A DNA stretch of 64,000 nt from Metabacillus crassostreae (GTDB lineage Bacteria; Bacillota; Bacilli; Bacillales; Bacillaceae), in the NCBI RefSeq assembly GCF_016908395.1, contig NZ_JAFBDU010000011.1:1-64000 (forward strand). Direction: 5' to 3'. Below, piece by piece: positions 36,395 through 42,953 of the stretch (position 1 is the first letter of the stretch; each line of letters opens with the position of its first letter). The notes under the pieces were generated by a model. It ran no database searches, was not told the origin of the DNA, and saw only the letters and a program-made list of their open reading frames with translations. The translations under genes and the position numbers were made by a program.

Positions 36395-36513
36395 GACTTA
36401 TGGAAGTTAAATGGTAATTATAGTAATATTTACATAGCTTAATTGGGTTTATTAAATAAATTTCAAAATGAAATTGATGTTAGTTAAGTTTGTTAACTCA
36501 CGAATGAGGTGAA

Positions 36514-36819
36514 ATGATGAATTCAGATCAAGTCAGAGCATTAGCAAGAGTTTTTCAGGAATCGTCTGAAACAGTGAAATTTGATGAAATGAAATTAAAG
36601 CAAAGCACATATACAAACACAGAGAAATGGACAGGAGAAGCACGGAACAAATTTGATTCACTTCTTGATGAGGCAGCCGTTTTATTCCAAAGACATTCAG
36701 ATAATCTTTATACCATCAGCAAAGAATTAGAAAGTGCAGCATATGAAGTGGACAGAGTGAGAGAAGAGATTGAAAGACAAAGAGAATTAGAGCGACTTGC
36801 TTGTATGAGGGATGATTAA
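36514..36819 (+). CDS. WXG100-family protein (YfjA-like)
   Basis: A 101-residue helical-hairpin protein of the type VII secretion family. The central turn motif is KWTGEARNKFDS, where WTG (about 39-41) is the W-x-G. Helix 1 contains VFQESSETVKFDEMKLKQ and helix 2 runs through LLDEAAVLFQRHSDNLYTIS. The charged C-terminus (VDRVREEIERQRELERLA) may hold the secretion signal. B. subtilis has two WXG100 proteins, YukE and YfjA; the genes that follow here match my memory of the yfjA-yfjD order and sizes. The start is ATG 36514 or 36517, after GAGGTGAA. No secretion ATPase lies in the window. Confidence 0.8.
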   Translation: MMNSDQVRALARVFQESSETVKFDEMKLKQSTYTNTEKWTGEARNKFDSLLDEAAVLFQRHSDNLYTISKELESAAYEVDRVREEIERQRELERLACMRDD

Positions 36820-36838
36820 TTGTTGAAAGGATTAGTTA

Positions 36839-36982
36839 ATGAATAATGAAAAACCAGATAACGAAAGTGTGAACAAGAAAAAGCCTGTCAATGATGGCTG
36901 TGTCTTACCTGGATGTGTTGACTTCTTTTTACTACCTTTGCAGATTATTATTTTAGCTCATCAATTTTTTAATAGTATATAG
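36839..36982 (+). CDS. 47-aa membrane peptide with PGCVDFFLLPLQI motif
   Basis: ATG at 36839 follows GAAAGGATTAGTTA. A hydrophilic N-terminus (MNNEKPDNESVNKKKPVNDG) precedes CVLPGCVDFFLLPLQIIILA and HQFFNSI, a single hydrophobic helix at the very C-terminus. The next gene encodes a paralogue with the same PGCVD-F-LPLQI core, so both are supported as genes. Two cysteines sit just before the helix. The C-terminal hydrophobic position suggests a tail-anchored protein. No named family known to me. Confidence 0.65.
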   Translation: MNNEKPDNESVNKKKPVNDGCVLPGCVDFFLLPLQIIILAHQFFNSI

Positions 36983-37078
36983 TGGGATTCGCTGTATGTA
37001 TAAAGCATTTTAGTATGGACCTTTTGAATGTCCTAGCCAAGAGTTAACAAATTCAAAGGTGATCAGTGAGGTATAAAA

Positions 37079-37228
37079 ATGACTCAATACAATTACAAAC
37101 ATAAGAAGAAAAAAGAAGTTGATGGTAAAAAAGGAATGGATGACGACTGGGTACCAGGTTGTGTAGATCTATTTGTACTTCCTTTACAGATTGTTCTATT
37201 TGGCCATTACTTTTTACAGTTTATATAG
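37079..37228 (+). CDS. 49-aa membrane peptide, paralogue of the preceding gene
   Basis: ATG at 37079 follows GTGAGGTATAAAA. A lysine-rich N-terminus (MTQYNYKHKKKKEVDGKKGM) precedes DDDWVPGCVDLFVLPLQIVL and FGHYFLQFI. The core PGCVDLFVLPLQI matches PGCVDFFLLPLQI in the preceding peptide. It ends 29 bp before the glycine-zipper protein gene. Too short for standard calling, and the long frame beginning at 37159 covers part of it in another phase. Possibly a small immunity or chaperone-like partner; that is speculation. Confidence 0.65.
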   Translation: MTQYNYKHKKKKEVDGKKGMDDDWVPGCVDLFVLPLQIVLFGHYFLQFI

Positions 37229-37257
37229 AAAAAGAAAATGAAAAAGAGAGTGATAAA

Positions 37258-38505
37258 ATGGGAAATAAAATATCAGTTGATCCCAACAGATTAGAGGATT
37301 TAGCTAATGAACTTGTTATGCGTTTAACAAGCATTGAAGAAGAATACAAAAGTCTTCATATGGAGCTTGTTAACCTAATTAGCAGTGCTCCAGCAGAATA
37401 TCGGCACTGTTTTTATCAAGTAGGTGATCCATGGGGAACAGGTAATAGATTAACGGACCTTCTAAGTGAAATGGAAATCGACCTTCGAATGACAGCAAAT
37501 AAATTTGCTGAAGCGGATAATTTAGTTGGAAAACTTTATAAGCTTTATGAGAAATATGGAGCATTAACATCGATGGGTGCTTTAGTATCAAAACAGTTAA
37601 CGTTTTATGGGCTTGGTTTTACGCAATTTGCAAAAAATGCTGACGGTGCTTTTACTTATAAGCATATGGGAGCTCTTCATAAATTATCTGATACGATTGA
37701 TAACTCTAAATTTAGAAATGTAGCAAGAGCTTATTTAAACCCTACCTTTCTTATGAAAAAGTATAAAGATGTTCCTTTTGCTGATTTGGTTAACAGAAAA
37801 GTGGCGAAATATCTTCCGGATGATGTTGTGAAGTTTACTGGTAGTTCAATGAATATGTTTGATGGAATTATATTTAGAACAAGCAATTCAACTAAGTTTA
37901 AATCATTTGTTCAAACTGGATCAAAATTTGCAAAAACAAATGCTGTTAGTGCTGTTTTAGTGACTGGGGCAGTGGAAATGGGTGGAATGGGGCTGAAGAT
38001 TTCCGAGAATTATACCAAGTATGGAAACAACACCGATATCTTAAAACGTGAAAATGCAAAAGCAGTGGGAAATGCAGTGAACAAGACAGTAGCAGTTTCT
38101 GGAGGGTCCATTGCAGGGGCAGTAGTAGGCGGTGCTCTAGGAAGCTTAGTAGGCCCAGTTGGTACTGTTGTCGGTGCTGCAGCAGGCTCATTTGTAGGGG
38201 GGCTTATTGGAGAACAAGCAGCAAAGCTTACAGCAGGTATAGCAGAGAAAGCTGCTCTAGCTTTTAAAGAACCTATACATGATGGACTTGAAATGATTAG
38301 AGGTGGGTTGGAAAAAACAGGAGAATTGGTTGAGGAAGTTAATAAGGGCATTGGATTTGTTAATGAACAGATTAAGGATACAATTGCCGACCCAATAGGG
38401 AAAATGAAAGAAATCAGTAAAGGAGTATCGAAAGCAAAGGAAACAGCTAATTCTCTTTTCGGTGGAGCGAAGAATTATCTTGAAGATAAATTATCATTCT
38501 TTTAA
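37258..38505 (+). CDS. WXG-linked protein with C-terminal glycine zipper (YfjB-like, possible secreted toxin)
   Basis: A 415-residue protein. The N-terminal 100 residues are helical, with the start MGNKISVDPNRLEDLANELV resembling ESX/LXG head domains. DPWGTG near residue 60 may be a W-x-G turn. Residues about 275-325 form a glycine/alanine zipper (GGSIAGAVVGGALGSLVGPV, then GTVVGAAAGSFVGGLIGEQA), as found in pore-forming and polymorphic toxins. The C-terminus is amphipathic. I start at ATG 37258 because longer frames run back through the upstream peptide gene; the ribosome binding site (AGAGAGTG) is modest. Its place after a WXG100 gene suggests a type VII effector, but no catalytic toxin domain is evident. 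Confidence 0.7.
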   Translation: MGNKISVDPNRLEDLANELVMRLTSIEEEYKSLHMELVNLISSAPAEYRHCFYQVGDPWGTGNRLTDLLSEMEIDLRMTANKFAEADNLVGKLYKLYEKYGALTSMGALVSKQLTFYGLGFTQFAKNADGAFTYKHMGALHKLSDTIDNSKFRNVARAYLNPTFLMKKYKDVPFADLVNRKVAKYLPDDVVKFTGSSMNMFDGIIFRTSNSTKFKSFVQTGSKFAKTNAVSAVLVTGAVEMGGMGLKISENYTKYGNNTDILKRENAKAVGNAVNKTVAVSGGSIAGAVVGGALGSLVGPVGTVVGAAAGSFVGGLIGEQAAKLTAGIAEKAALAFKEPIHDGLEMIRGGLEKTGELVEEVNKGIGFVNEQIKDTIADPIGKMKEISKGVSKAKETANSLFGGAKNYLEDKLSFF

Positions 38506-38514
38506 GGAGGACAT

Positions 38515-39306
38515 ATGAATACCATTCAATTAAGTATAGAAGAATTAATTTTTTCATTTTATAGTGAAGGACTATTTGAACAAGGAATATCTATCAAAGA
38601 GGCATATTTTCCGGAACTACAAGATTCAGAACTGAAATTGATGCTGGAATTTGCCTCACGTTCTTTATTAGCAAAAGATATGATTAAAGAAGTTCAAAAT
38701 CAATATAAACTAAAAGATGAATTCACTAGCTATATTCATACATTAAATTATACTGATTATACTGTGAAGGCTTCAAAACACCAGTCTGATTTAAGTAGTG
38801 AAGAAAGTATCTCATTTCATTTTAGAAATGGTGAGGCTTATCTACATAACACGTTATACGATAATCAAGTCCATTCTATCTCTAAATTATCAGAAGAGGA
38901 AATCCTTTTAGTTATCAGTAGCTTCTTTCAATTCCAGACAATAAATAAACAAAGTGAAGTACTATTCCAGCTGAGAAGTGAAGAATTTGAGGAACTTTTA
39001 AAAGATGTAAGTACGTCAAAGTCTATTTTGGAATCAGTTATTCATAAATGGGTTAGCAAAAAGGGAAATATTATTCTAGACTTTTTAAACAGTCTTGCTA
39101 TTAGAAACGGTAAGATGGATAGTTTATTAAACTTAAAATATGATTCGGACAACAAGCCCGAACTTATGGATATTTATTTTATTATCCCGGGGAAAACTGA
39201 ATGTTGGTTAGTGATAAGAGACCAAAATCTTGATTTGAATATCCAAATGATAAATGAATTATCAATTAATAAATTATTATTTAATAATAAGGTTATTTCA
39301 GCCTAA
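38515..39306 (+). CDS. Hypothetical protein of the WXG100 locus (YfjC-like)
   Basis: A 263-residue soluble protein with no signal peptide or membrane helix; start MNTIQLSIEELIFSFYSEGL. ATG lies 9 bp after the glycine-zipper gene with AAGGAGGACAT, so the two are co-expressed. Size and position match yfjC of B. subtilis as I remember it. The two-domain alpha/beta feel and position next to WXG proteins recall EspG-type chaperones of type VII systems, but I see no motif that proves this. A cognate immunity role is the alternative. Confidence 0.6.
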   Translation: MNTIQLSIEELIFSFYSEGLFEQGISIKEAYFPELQDSELKLMLEFASRSLLAKDMIKEVQNQYKLKDEFTSYIHTLNYTDYTVKASKHQSDLSSEESISFHFRNGEAYLHNTLYDNQVHSISKLSEEEILLVISSFFQFQTINKQSEVLFQLRSEEFEELLKDVSTSKSILESVIHKWVSKKGNIILDFLNSLAIRNGKMDSLLNLKYDSDNKPELMDIYFIIPGKTECWLVIRDQNLDLNIQMINELSINKLLFNNKVISA

Positions 39307-39319
39307 GGAGGTAAACAGC

Positions 39320-39874
39320 TTGTCTAAGAATAAGATAGAAAAAGAAGTGATCAATATAAAAGGTTCTAAATTTATGTATGTGTGGATGCTTCTTGCTACT
39401 TTAGGTTTTTTAATTGGTTGTTGTATCTTAATTATAAACGGTTTGAAATTTGATTCCAGTTACTCTTTACTTTACCTAGGTGGTGGAATAATTTTCACTC
39501 CTTTCTACCTTTATATAACTCTTTGGTCACTACCAGGTTTTATTCCAGGGAAAATCCTGTTAACGATTATTCGAGGCGAGAATGGGTCGATTAAATCAAA
39601 GAAAGGTAAAGTTAATATAAAGAATATACGTAATATCGATCTGGTGAGAAACCCGTTTAATTTGATTAATGATATTGTTATCGAAACCTTCGATAACAGA
39701 TTTATTAAAATTCGTACATACAATCTTATTAATGACCTAGCCTACCAAATGATGGTTGATCAATATATCTACCCATATATGACAGAAAACTCAAGAAAGG
39801 TATGGGATCGTAAGGTGGATCTGGTTAGATTGAAGGAAGTAGCTAGATATGAAAGAGCTGAGCAGAATCTATAA
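39320..39874 (+). CDS. YfjD-like membrane protein (DUF5381-like), copy 1
   Basis: A 184-residue protein with two hydrophobic helices (about 19-39 and 49-70) and a C-terminal cytoplasmic domain with PH-like character (KSKKGKVNIKNIRNIDLVRN, then ENSRKVWDRKVDLVRLKEVA). TTG at 39320 follows AAGGAGGTAAACAGC. I recall YfjD/DUF5381 as the related family. A second copy follows at 40009; they share FDSSYSL-YLGGGI, LYITLW, PGFIPGK/QGFIPGK and YPYMTENSRKVWDRKVDLV. As membrane proteins next to a possible toxin they could be immunity factors. Confidence 0.7.
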   Translation: MSKNKIEKEVINIKGSKFMYVWMLLATLGFLIGCCILIINGLKFDSSYSLLYLGGGIIFTPFYLYITLWSLPGFIPGKILLTIIRGENGSIKSKKGKVNIKNIRNIDLVRNPFNLINDIVIETFDNRFIKIRTYNLINDLAYQMMVDQYIYPYMTENSRKVWDRKVDLVRLKEVARYERAEQNL

Positions 39875-40008
39875 ATAAACTGAAACAGTGTACCTCTTAA
39901 AATTTGGTTAATTTGGCTTTGGTGTTAAAGTAAATAAATTATAAACGTCCTGAGTAAAAGATCAATTCTTGTATGTAAGTATTGTCATAGGGTATAAGGA
40001 GGTTCTTT

Positions 40009-40554
40009 ATGTTAAACGTTTATAGTGAGAGTGAAAATGCAATCCATGTAAAAGGGTCAAAGTTCATGTACGGTTGGATACTTCTTACTTTAAATGGAGG
40101 AGTGTTTGCTTGTTTGTTTTTAATTACACACGGCTTGAAGTTTGATTCCAGTTATTCGCTTATTTATCTTGGTGGAGGTATTATGTGCCTGCCCTTTTTT
40201 CTTTATATAACACTTTGGACCCTCCAAGGCTTTATTCCTGGGAAAGTTCTGCTAACAATTTATCAAGGAGAGAACGGCACAATAAAATCAAAAAAAGGCA
40301 TAGTTAATTTTAAGAATATCCGAAATATCGATATAGTAAGAAATCCGTTTAACTTGATTAATGATGTGATCATTGACACGTTCGATAATAAAACAATAAA
40401 AATTCGGACTTATAACCTTCTTGATGAACTAGATTTCCAGGTGATAGTAGATCAATATATTTATCCATATATGACTGAAAACTCAAGAAAGGTATGGGAT
40501 CGCAAGGTAGATCTGGTTAAACTAAAGGAAATTACAAAATATGAAAGAGGTTAA
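40009..40554 (+). CDS. YfjD-like membrane protein (DUF5381-like), copy 2
   Basis: A 181-residue paralogue of the preceding gene, well over half identical by eye: KGSKFMYGWILLT, LKFDSSYSLIYLGGGIM, NPFNLINDVIIDTFDN and QYIYPYMTENSRKVWDRK. Most changes are in the first helix and the N-terminal dozen residues. ATG at 40009 follows AAGGAGGTTCTTT, with 134 bp of spacer, so it may have its own promoter. A repeat copy starts 2 nt after its stop codon. Tandem duplication of such a gene is common for immunity proteins. Confidence 0.7.
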   Translation: MLNVYSESENAIHVKGSKFMYGWILLTLNGGVFACLFLITHGLKFDSSYSLIYLGGGIMCLPFFLYITLWTLQGFIPGKVLLTIYQGENGTIKSKKGIVNFKNIRNIDIVRNPFNLINDVIIDTFDNKTIKIRTYNLLDELDFQVIVDQYIYPYMTENSRKVWDRKVDLVKLKEITKYERG

Positions 40555-40556
40555 TT

Positions 40557-40587
40557 CGGTGCCTGTCACCACCCGGATTTTGTCGAA
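40557..40587. repeat. GGTGCCTGTCACC repeat, copy 4 (short form)
   Basis: CGGTGCCTGTCACCACCCGG followed by ATTTTGTCGAA; begins 2 nt after the stop codon at 40554. Confidence 0.85.
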
Positions 40588-40603
40588 AACAATAAATTTA
40601 ACA

Positions 40604-40645
40604 AGAAGAGAAAGTGATTATAGAATTATAATCAACTTTCTTCTT
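40604..40645. terminator. Terminator hairpin
   Basis: AAGAAGAGAAAGTGATTATA pairs imperfectly with ATAATCAACTTTCTTCTT. It lies between convergent genes and may serve both. Confidence 0.5.
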
Positions 40646-40767
40646 ATCAGTCGTAAACATTAAGGAATGATCACTTTTTAGTTATAGTTTTCTTCTACAT
40701 TCCTTATCATATTGACAGGGTATTTTCAGCTTTCCAAAACACTTCTTCTCTCACCTTTTAAACATTC

Positions 40768-41271
40768 TTATATATCCCTATTGTAAAAATGCTTTCTTAG
40801 CTTCACTAATGTATCCCTCCGCCAACTCTTCACAGCCGAAACCGAAACCCCTTCATCATGTGCAATCTCACTAGGCGTAAACCCATAAAGGCAATACGCC
40901 TTTAACCATTTACATTGATTTACTGTCAATAATGCGGAAATTTCTTCAAGCTCTGACTCTGATAAAATAGCTGAAAAATCATCATGACTCATTTCCTCTT
41001 TAGTGGAAAAGTCTTCACACAGCTCTTCTTTTTCCTGCTTCATGCGATCCTCTGTAAGAGCAGATTTCATGCGACCAATGATATAAGAGTAAGCATAAGA
41101 CTTAAACTCACCCTTTTCTTTATCAAATCGACGCGATGCCTCCCATAATGCAATACATCCAATTTGATAGAATTCCTGTTTATTTTTATAAATTGATAAT
41201 CTTTTAATGATATGAAAAATCATTGGTTCAAATTGTTGATGCAGTTCTACAAATCTCAAATCATAATGCAT
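40768..41271 (-). CDS. Sigma-70 family RNA polymerase sigma factor
   Basis: A 167-residue sigma factor with only regions 2 and 4. Region 2 is seen as YQIGCIALWEASRRFDKEKG followed by EFKSYAYSYIIGRMKSAL (about 36-73). Region 4 carries the helix-turn-helix YGFTPSEIAHDEGVSVSAVK (about 128-147) followed by SWRRDTLVKLRKHF. The acidic linker and short length recall alternative factors such as SigH/ComX of staphylococci more than extracytoplasmic-function factors with anti-sigma partners; none is adjacent. ATG at 41271 has a weak ribosome binding site. A perfect 14-bp palindrome lies 15 bp upstream. A ComK homologue lies 7 kb away. Confidence 0.85.
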   Translation of the reverse strand: MHYDLRFVELHQQFEPMIFHIIKRLSIYKNKQEFYQIGCIALWEASRRFDKEKGEFKSYAYSYIIGRMKSALTEDRMKQEKEELCEDFSTKEEMSHDDFSAILSESELEEISALLTVNQCKWLKAYCLYGFTPSEIAHDEGVSVSAVKSWRRDTLVKLRKHFYNRDI

Positions 41272-41285
41272 GTAAGAGTCCTTCT

Positions 41286-41299
41286 AAGAATGCATTCTT
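41286..41299. promoter_or_regulatory. Palindrome upstream of the sigma factor gene
   Basis: AAGAATGCATTCTT is perfectly self-complementary and lies 15 bp before the start codon. It could be an operator or a small RNA hairpin that limits translation. Confidence 0.4.
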
Positions 41300-41533
41300 T
41301 TGTATTCCGCGGTAATTTGAGAATAGCAAGGTATAAAAATTGATGAAACTTTCGATAAGAAGGAGATTGAAGGTCATGTGGAGGCAATATAGGGCATATT
41401 GAATGGGGATAAAGACGATATTGGTGAAAAGTTGATGGTGATGATGGGTATATGATATGTTTTGAGAATTAAAGATAAAAAAAGGAAGCACAATGGAAAA
41501 GACTTTTGTTCTGTTTCCAAGGAGTGAAGATAA

Positions 41534-42640
41534 ATGCTAATACAATGTACCAAAAAGCTTTTAACCGAATTAATGGTAAAACCAGCTTCTTCTTCAGAAG
41601 AAAATGCTCTGTTTTCTTGGCATGCCAATTTTTTAACGATAAACAGAAGAAAAACGCTTGTCCTTATGAATGACAGCAATCGTTATATAATTGTGCTTCA
41701 TGGACTAAAAGCTATTCATCTTAAAAAGATTGATCAGTTGATAGTGGAAGCGATCGAGGAAACGTTTCGTGATGAAGGAGTGCGCGATGATGTGATTGAG
41801 CAGTATATTTCACAGTCTAAGGAAGTTACATTCACAACCACAAAAAATCGTACATTTGTGGCGAGATTAAATAAAGCTTGTGATGCAGTGGATGCTTTTG
41901 AAAGTGAATTAAATACAGACAAGATCAATCAGTCTGCTCTCAATATGCGTGTAAGTCGTTTGCTTGTTGGTAATGGGAAAAATGAGTATACAAATCCCAA
42001 TGAAGATCTTTATGATGATCTTTCCAATCTGGTAGGCGATAGGATTTTTTCACCAGAAGCACTTATTCTTCATATGAATTTAAATTTAGAAAATAGTAAA
42101 GTGTGGCGAAGAGTCATTGTTCCAAAAAACATCACATTCACAGATCTACATCAAACATTGCAGATTGTCTTTGGCTGGCAAGATTATCATCTTCATGAGT
42201 TCACCATTTATAAAGCTAAGCCAAGAGATCTTAATAAAACGATGCATAGTGACGACAAATCATTGCCACACACTAAGTTAGTGAGTCATGAAGAAGCACT
42301 GCAATATGACAGTGTTGTACCAATGAAGTTGGAAACAGGGGAAAAGCTTGTAGACTATCTTCCAGCAGAAATAACCTATACATATGACTTTGGAGATAAT
42401 TGGCAGCATTCAATTGTGATTGAACAAATGATTGATAACTATGATGTAAATCATCCAACTTGTCTTGCTGGAGAAGGAAATACACCACCAGAAGATGTTG
42501 GTGGAGAACCTGGATATGAAGAATTCCTTAAGATTATAGCTGATCCAACCCATCCAGAATTTAGGCATATGAAACAGTGGGGGATAAGCCAAGGATATGA
42601 GGAGTTTAATATTGAGATGATTAATCGAAAACTTAGTTAA
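41534..42640 (+). CDS. Plasmid pRiA4b ORF-3-like family protein
   Basis: A 368-residue soluble protein. The C-terminal 190 residues are the pRiA4b ORF-3 domain: LNLENSKVWRRVIVPKNITF, TDLHQTLQIVFGWQDYHLHE, ITYTYDFGDNWQHSIVIEQ, and the Pro/Gly-rich AGEGNTPPEDVGGEPGYEEF. The N-terminal half (about 1-150) has no family I recognise. Proteins with this domain appear in IS1096-like and plasmid contexts, but no biochemical activity is established. ATG at 41534 follows AAGGAGTGAAGATAA. Stands alone; a repeat begins right after its stop. Confidence 0.85.
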   Translation: MLIQCTKKLLTELMVKPASSSEENALFSWHANFLTINRRKTLVLMNDSNRYIIVLHGLKAIHLKKIDQLIVEAIEETFRDEGVRDDVIEQYISQSKEVTFTTTKNRTFVARLNKACDAVDAFESELNTDKINQSALNMRVSRLLVGNGKNEYTNPNEDLYDDLSNLVGDRIFSPEALILHMNLNLENSKVWRRVIVPKNITFTDLHQTLQIVFGWQDYHLHEFTIYKAKPRDLNKTMHSDDKSLPHTKLVSHEEALQYDSVVPMKLETGEKLVDYLPAEITYTYDFGDNWQHSIVIEQMIDNYDVNHPTCLAGEGNTPPEDVGGEPGYEEFLKIIADPTHPEFRHMKQWGISQGYEEFNIEMINRKLS

Positions 42641-42642
42641 GA

Positions 42643-42671
42643 GGTGCCTGTCACTTCCCAGTTTTTGTCGA
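42643..42671. repeat. GGTGCCTGTCACC repeat, copy 5 (short form)
   Basis: GGTGCCTGTCACTTCCCAG followed by TTTTTGTCGA; begins 2 nt after the stop codon at 42640. The ACCCG part is diverged. Confidence 0.75.
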
Positions 42672-42729
42672 TTCTAGCAAAAGTGGGTAGCATGAAAATG
42701 TTTGACATATGACACCGGTTTTTCTTTGG

Positions 42730-42758
42730 AGAGAAGTGTTAGCCCATTTCTCTTTTTT
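42730..42758 (+). terminator. Terminator (GAGAAGTG-ttagc type)
   Basis: AGAGAAGTG-TTAGC-CCATTTCTCT then a T-run. Nearly the same sequence ends the small gene at 45934 (46121-46148). Confidence 0.65.
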
Positions 42759-42953
42759 ATTATTTCCTTTTTTAAATAGAAATAGGTCAAAAGGTTGATG
42801 AGACAACGATTACAACATATGTCACTCTATCAAAGACCTACTTTTTGTCGAGAATTTTCCTTCGTAACACGAACTATTTCCTCTATTTAATTTCTGAATA
42901 TTCTATTACTATTAACCTTGTATTCTACTACATACATAGAAGGGATGAGCTTA

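Noticed and set aside
37946-38351. Two long minus-strand frames opposite the glycine-zipper gene
   Set aside because: They are by-products of the GC-richer Gly/Ala codons on the plus strand; proline/serine-rich translations without SD.
34454-40554. Complete type VII secretion system
   Set aside because: Only WXG100-type substrate and accessory-like genes are present; no EssC/YukB-type ATPase, EsaA/YueB or EssB homologue is seen.
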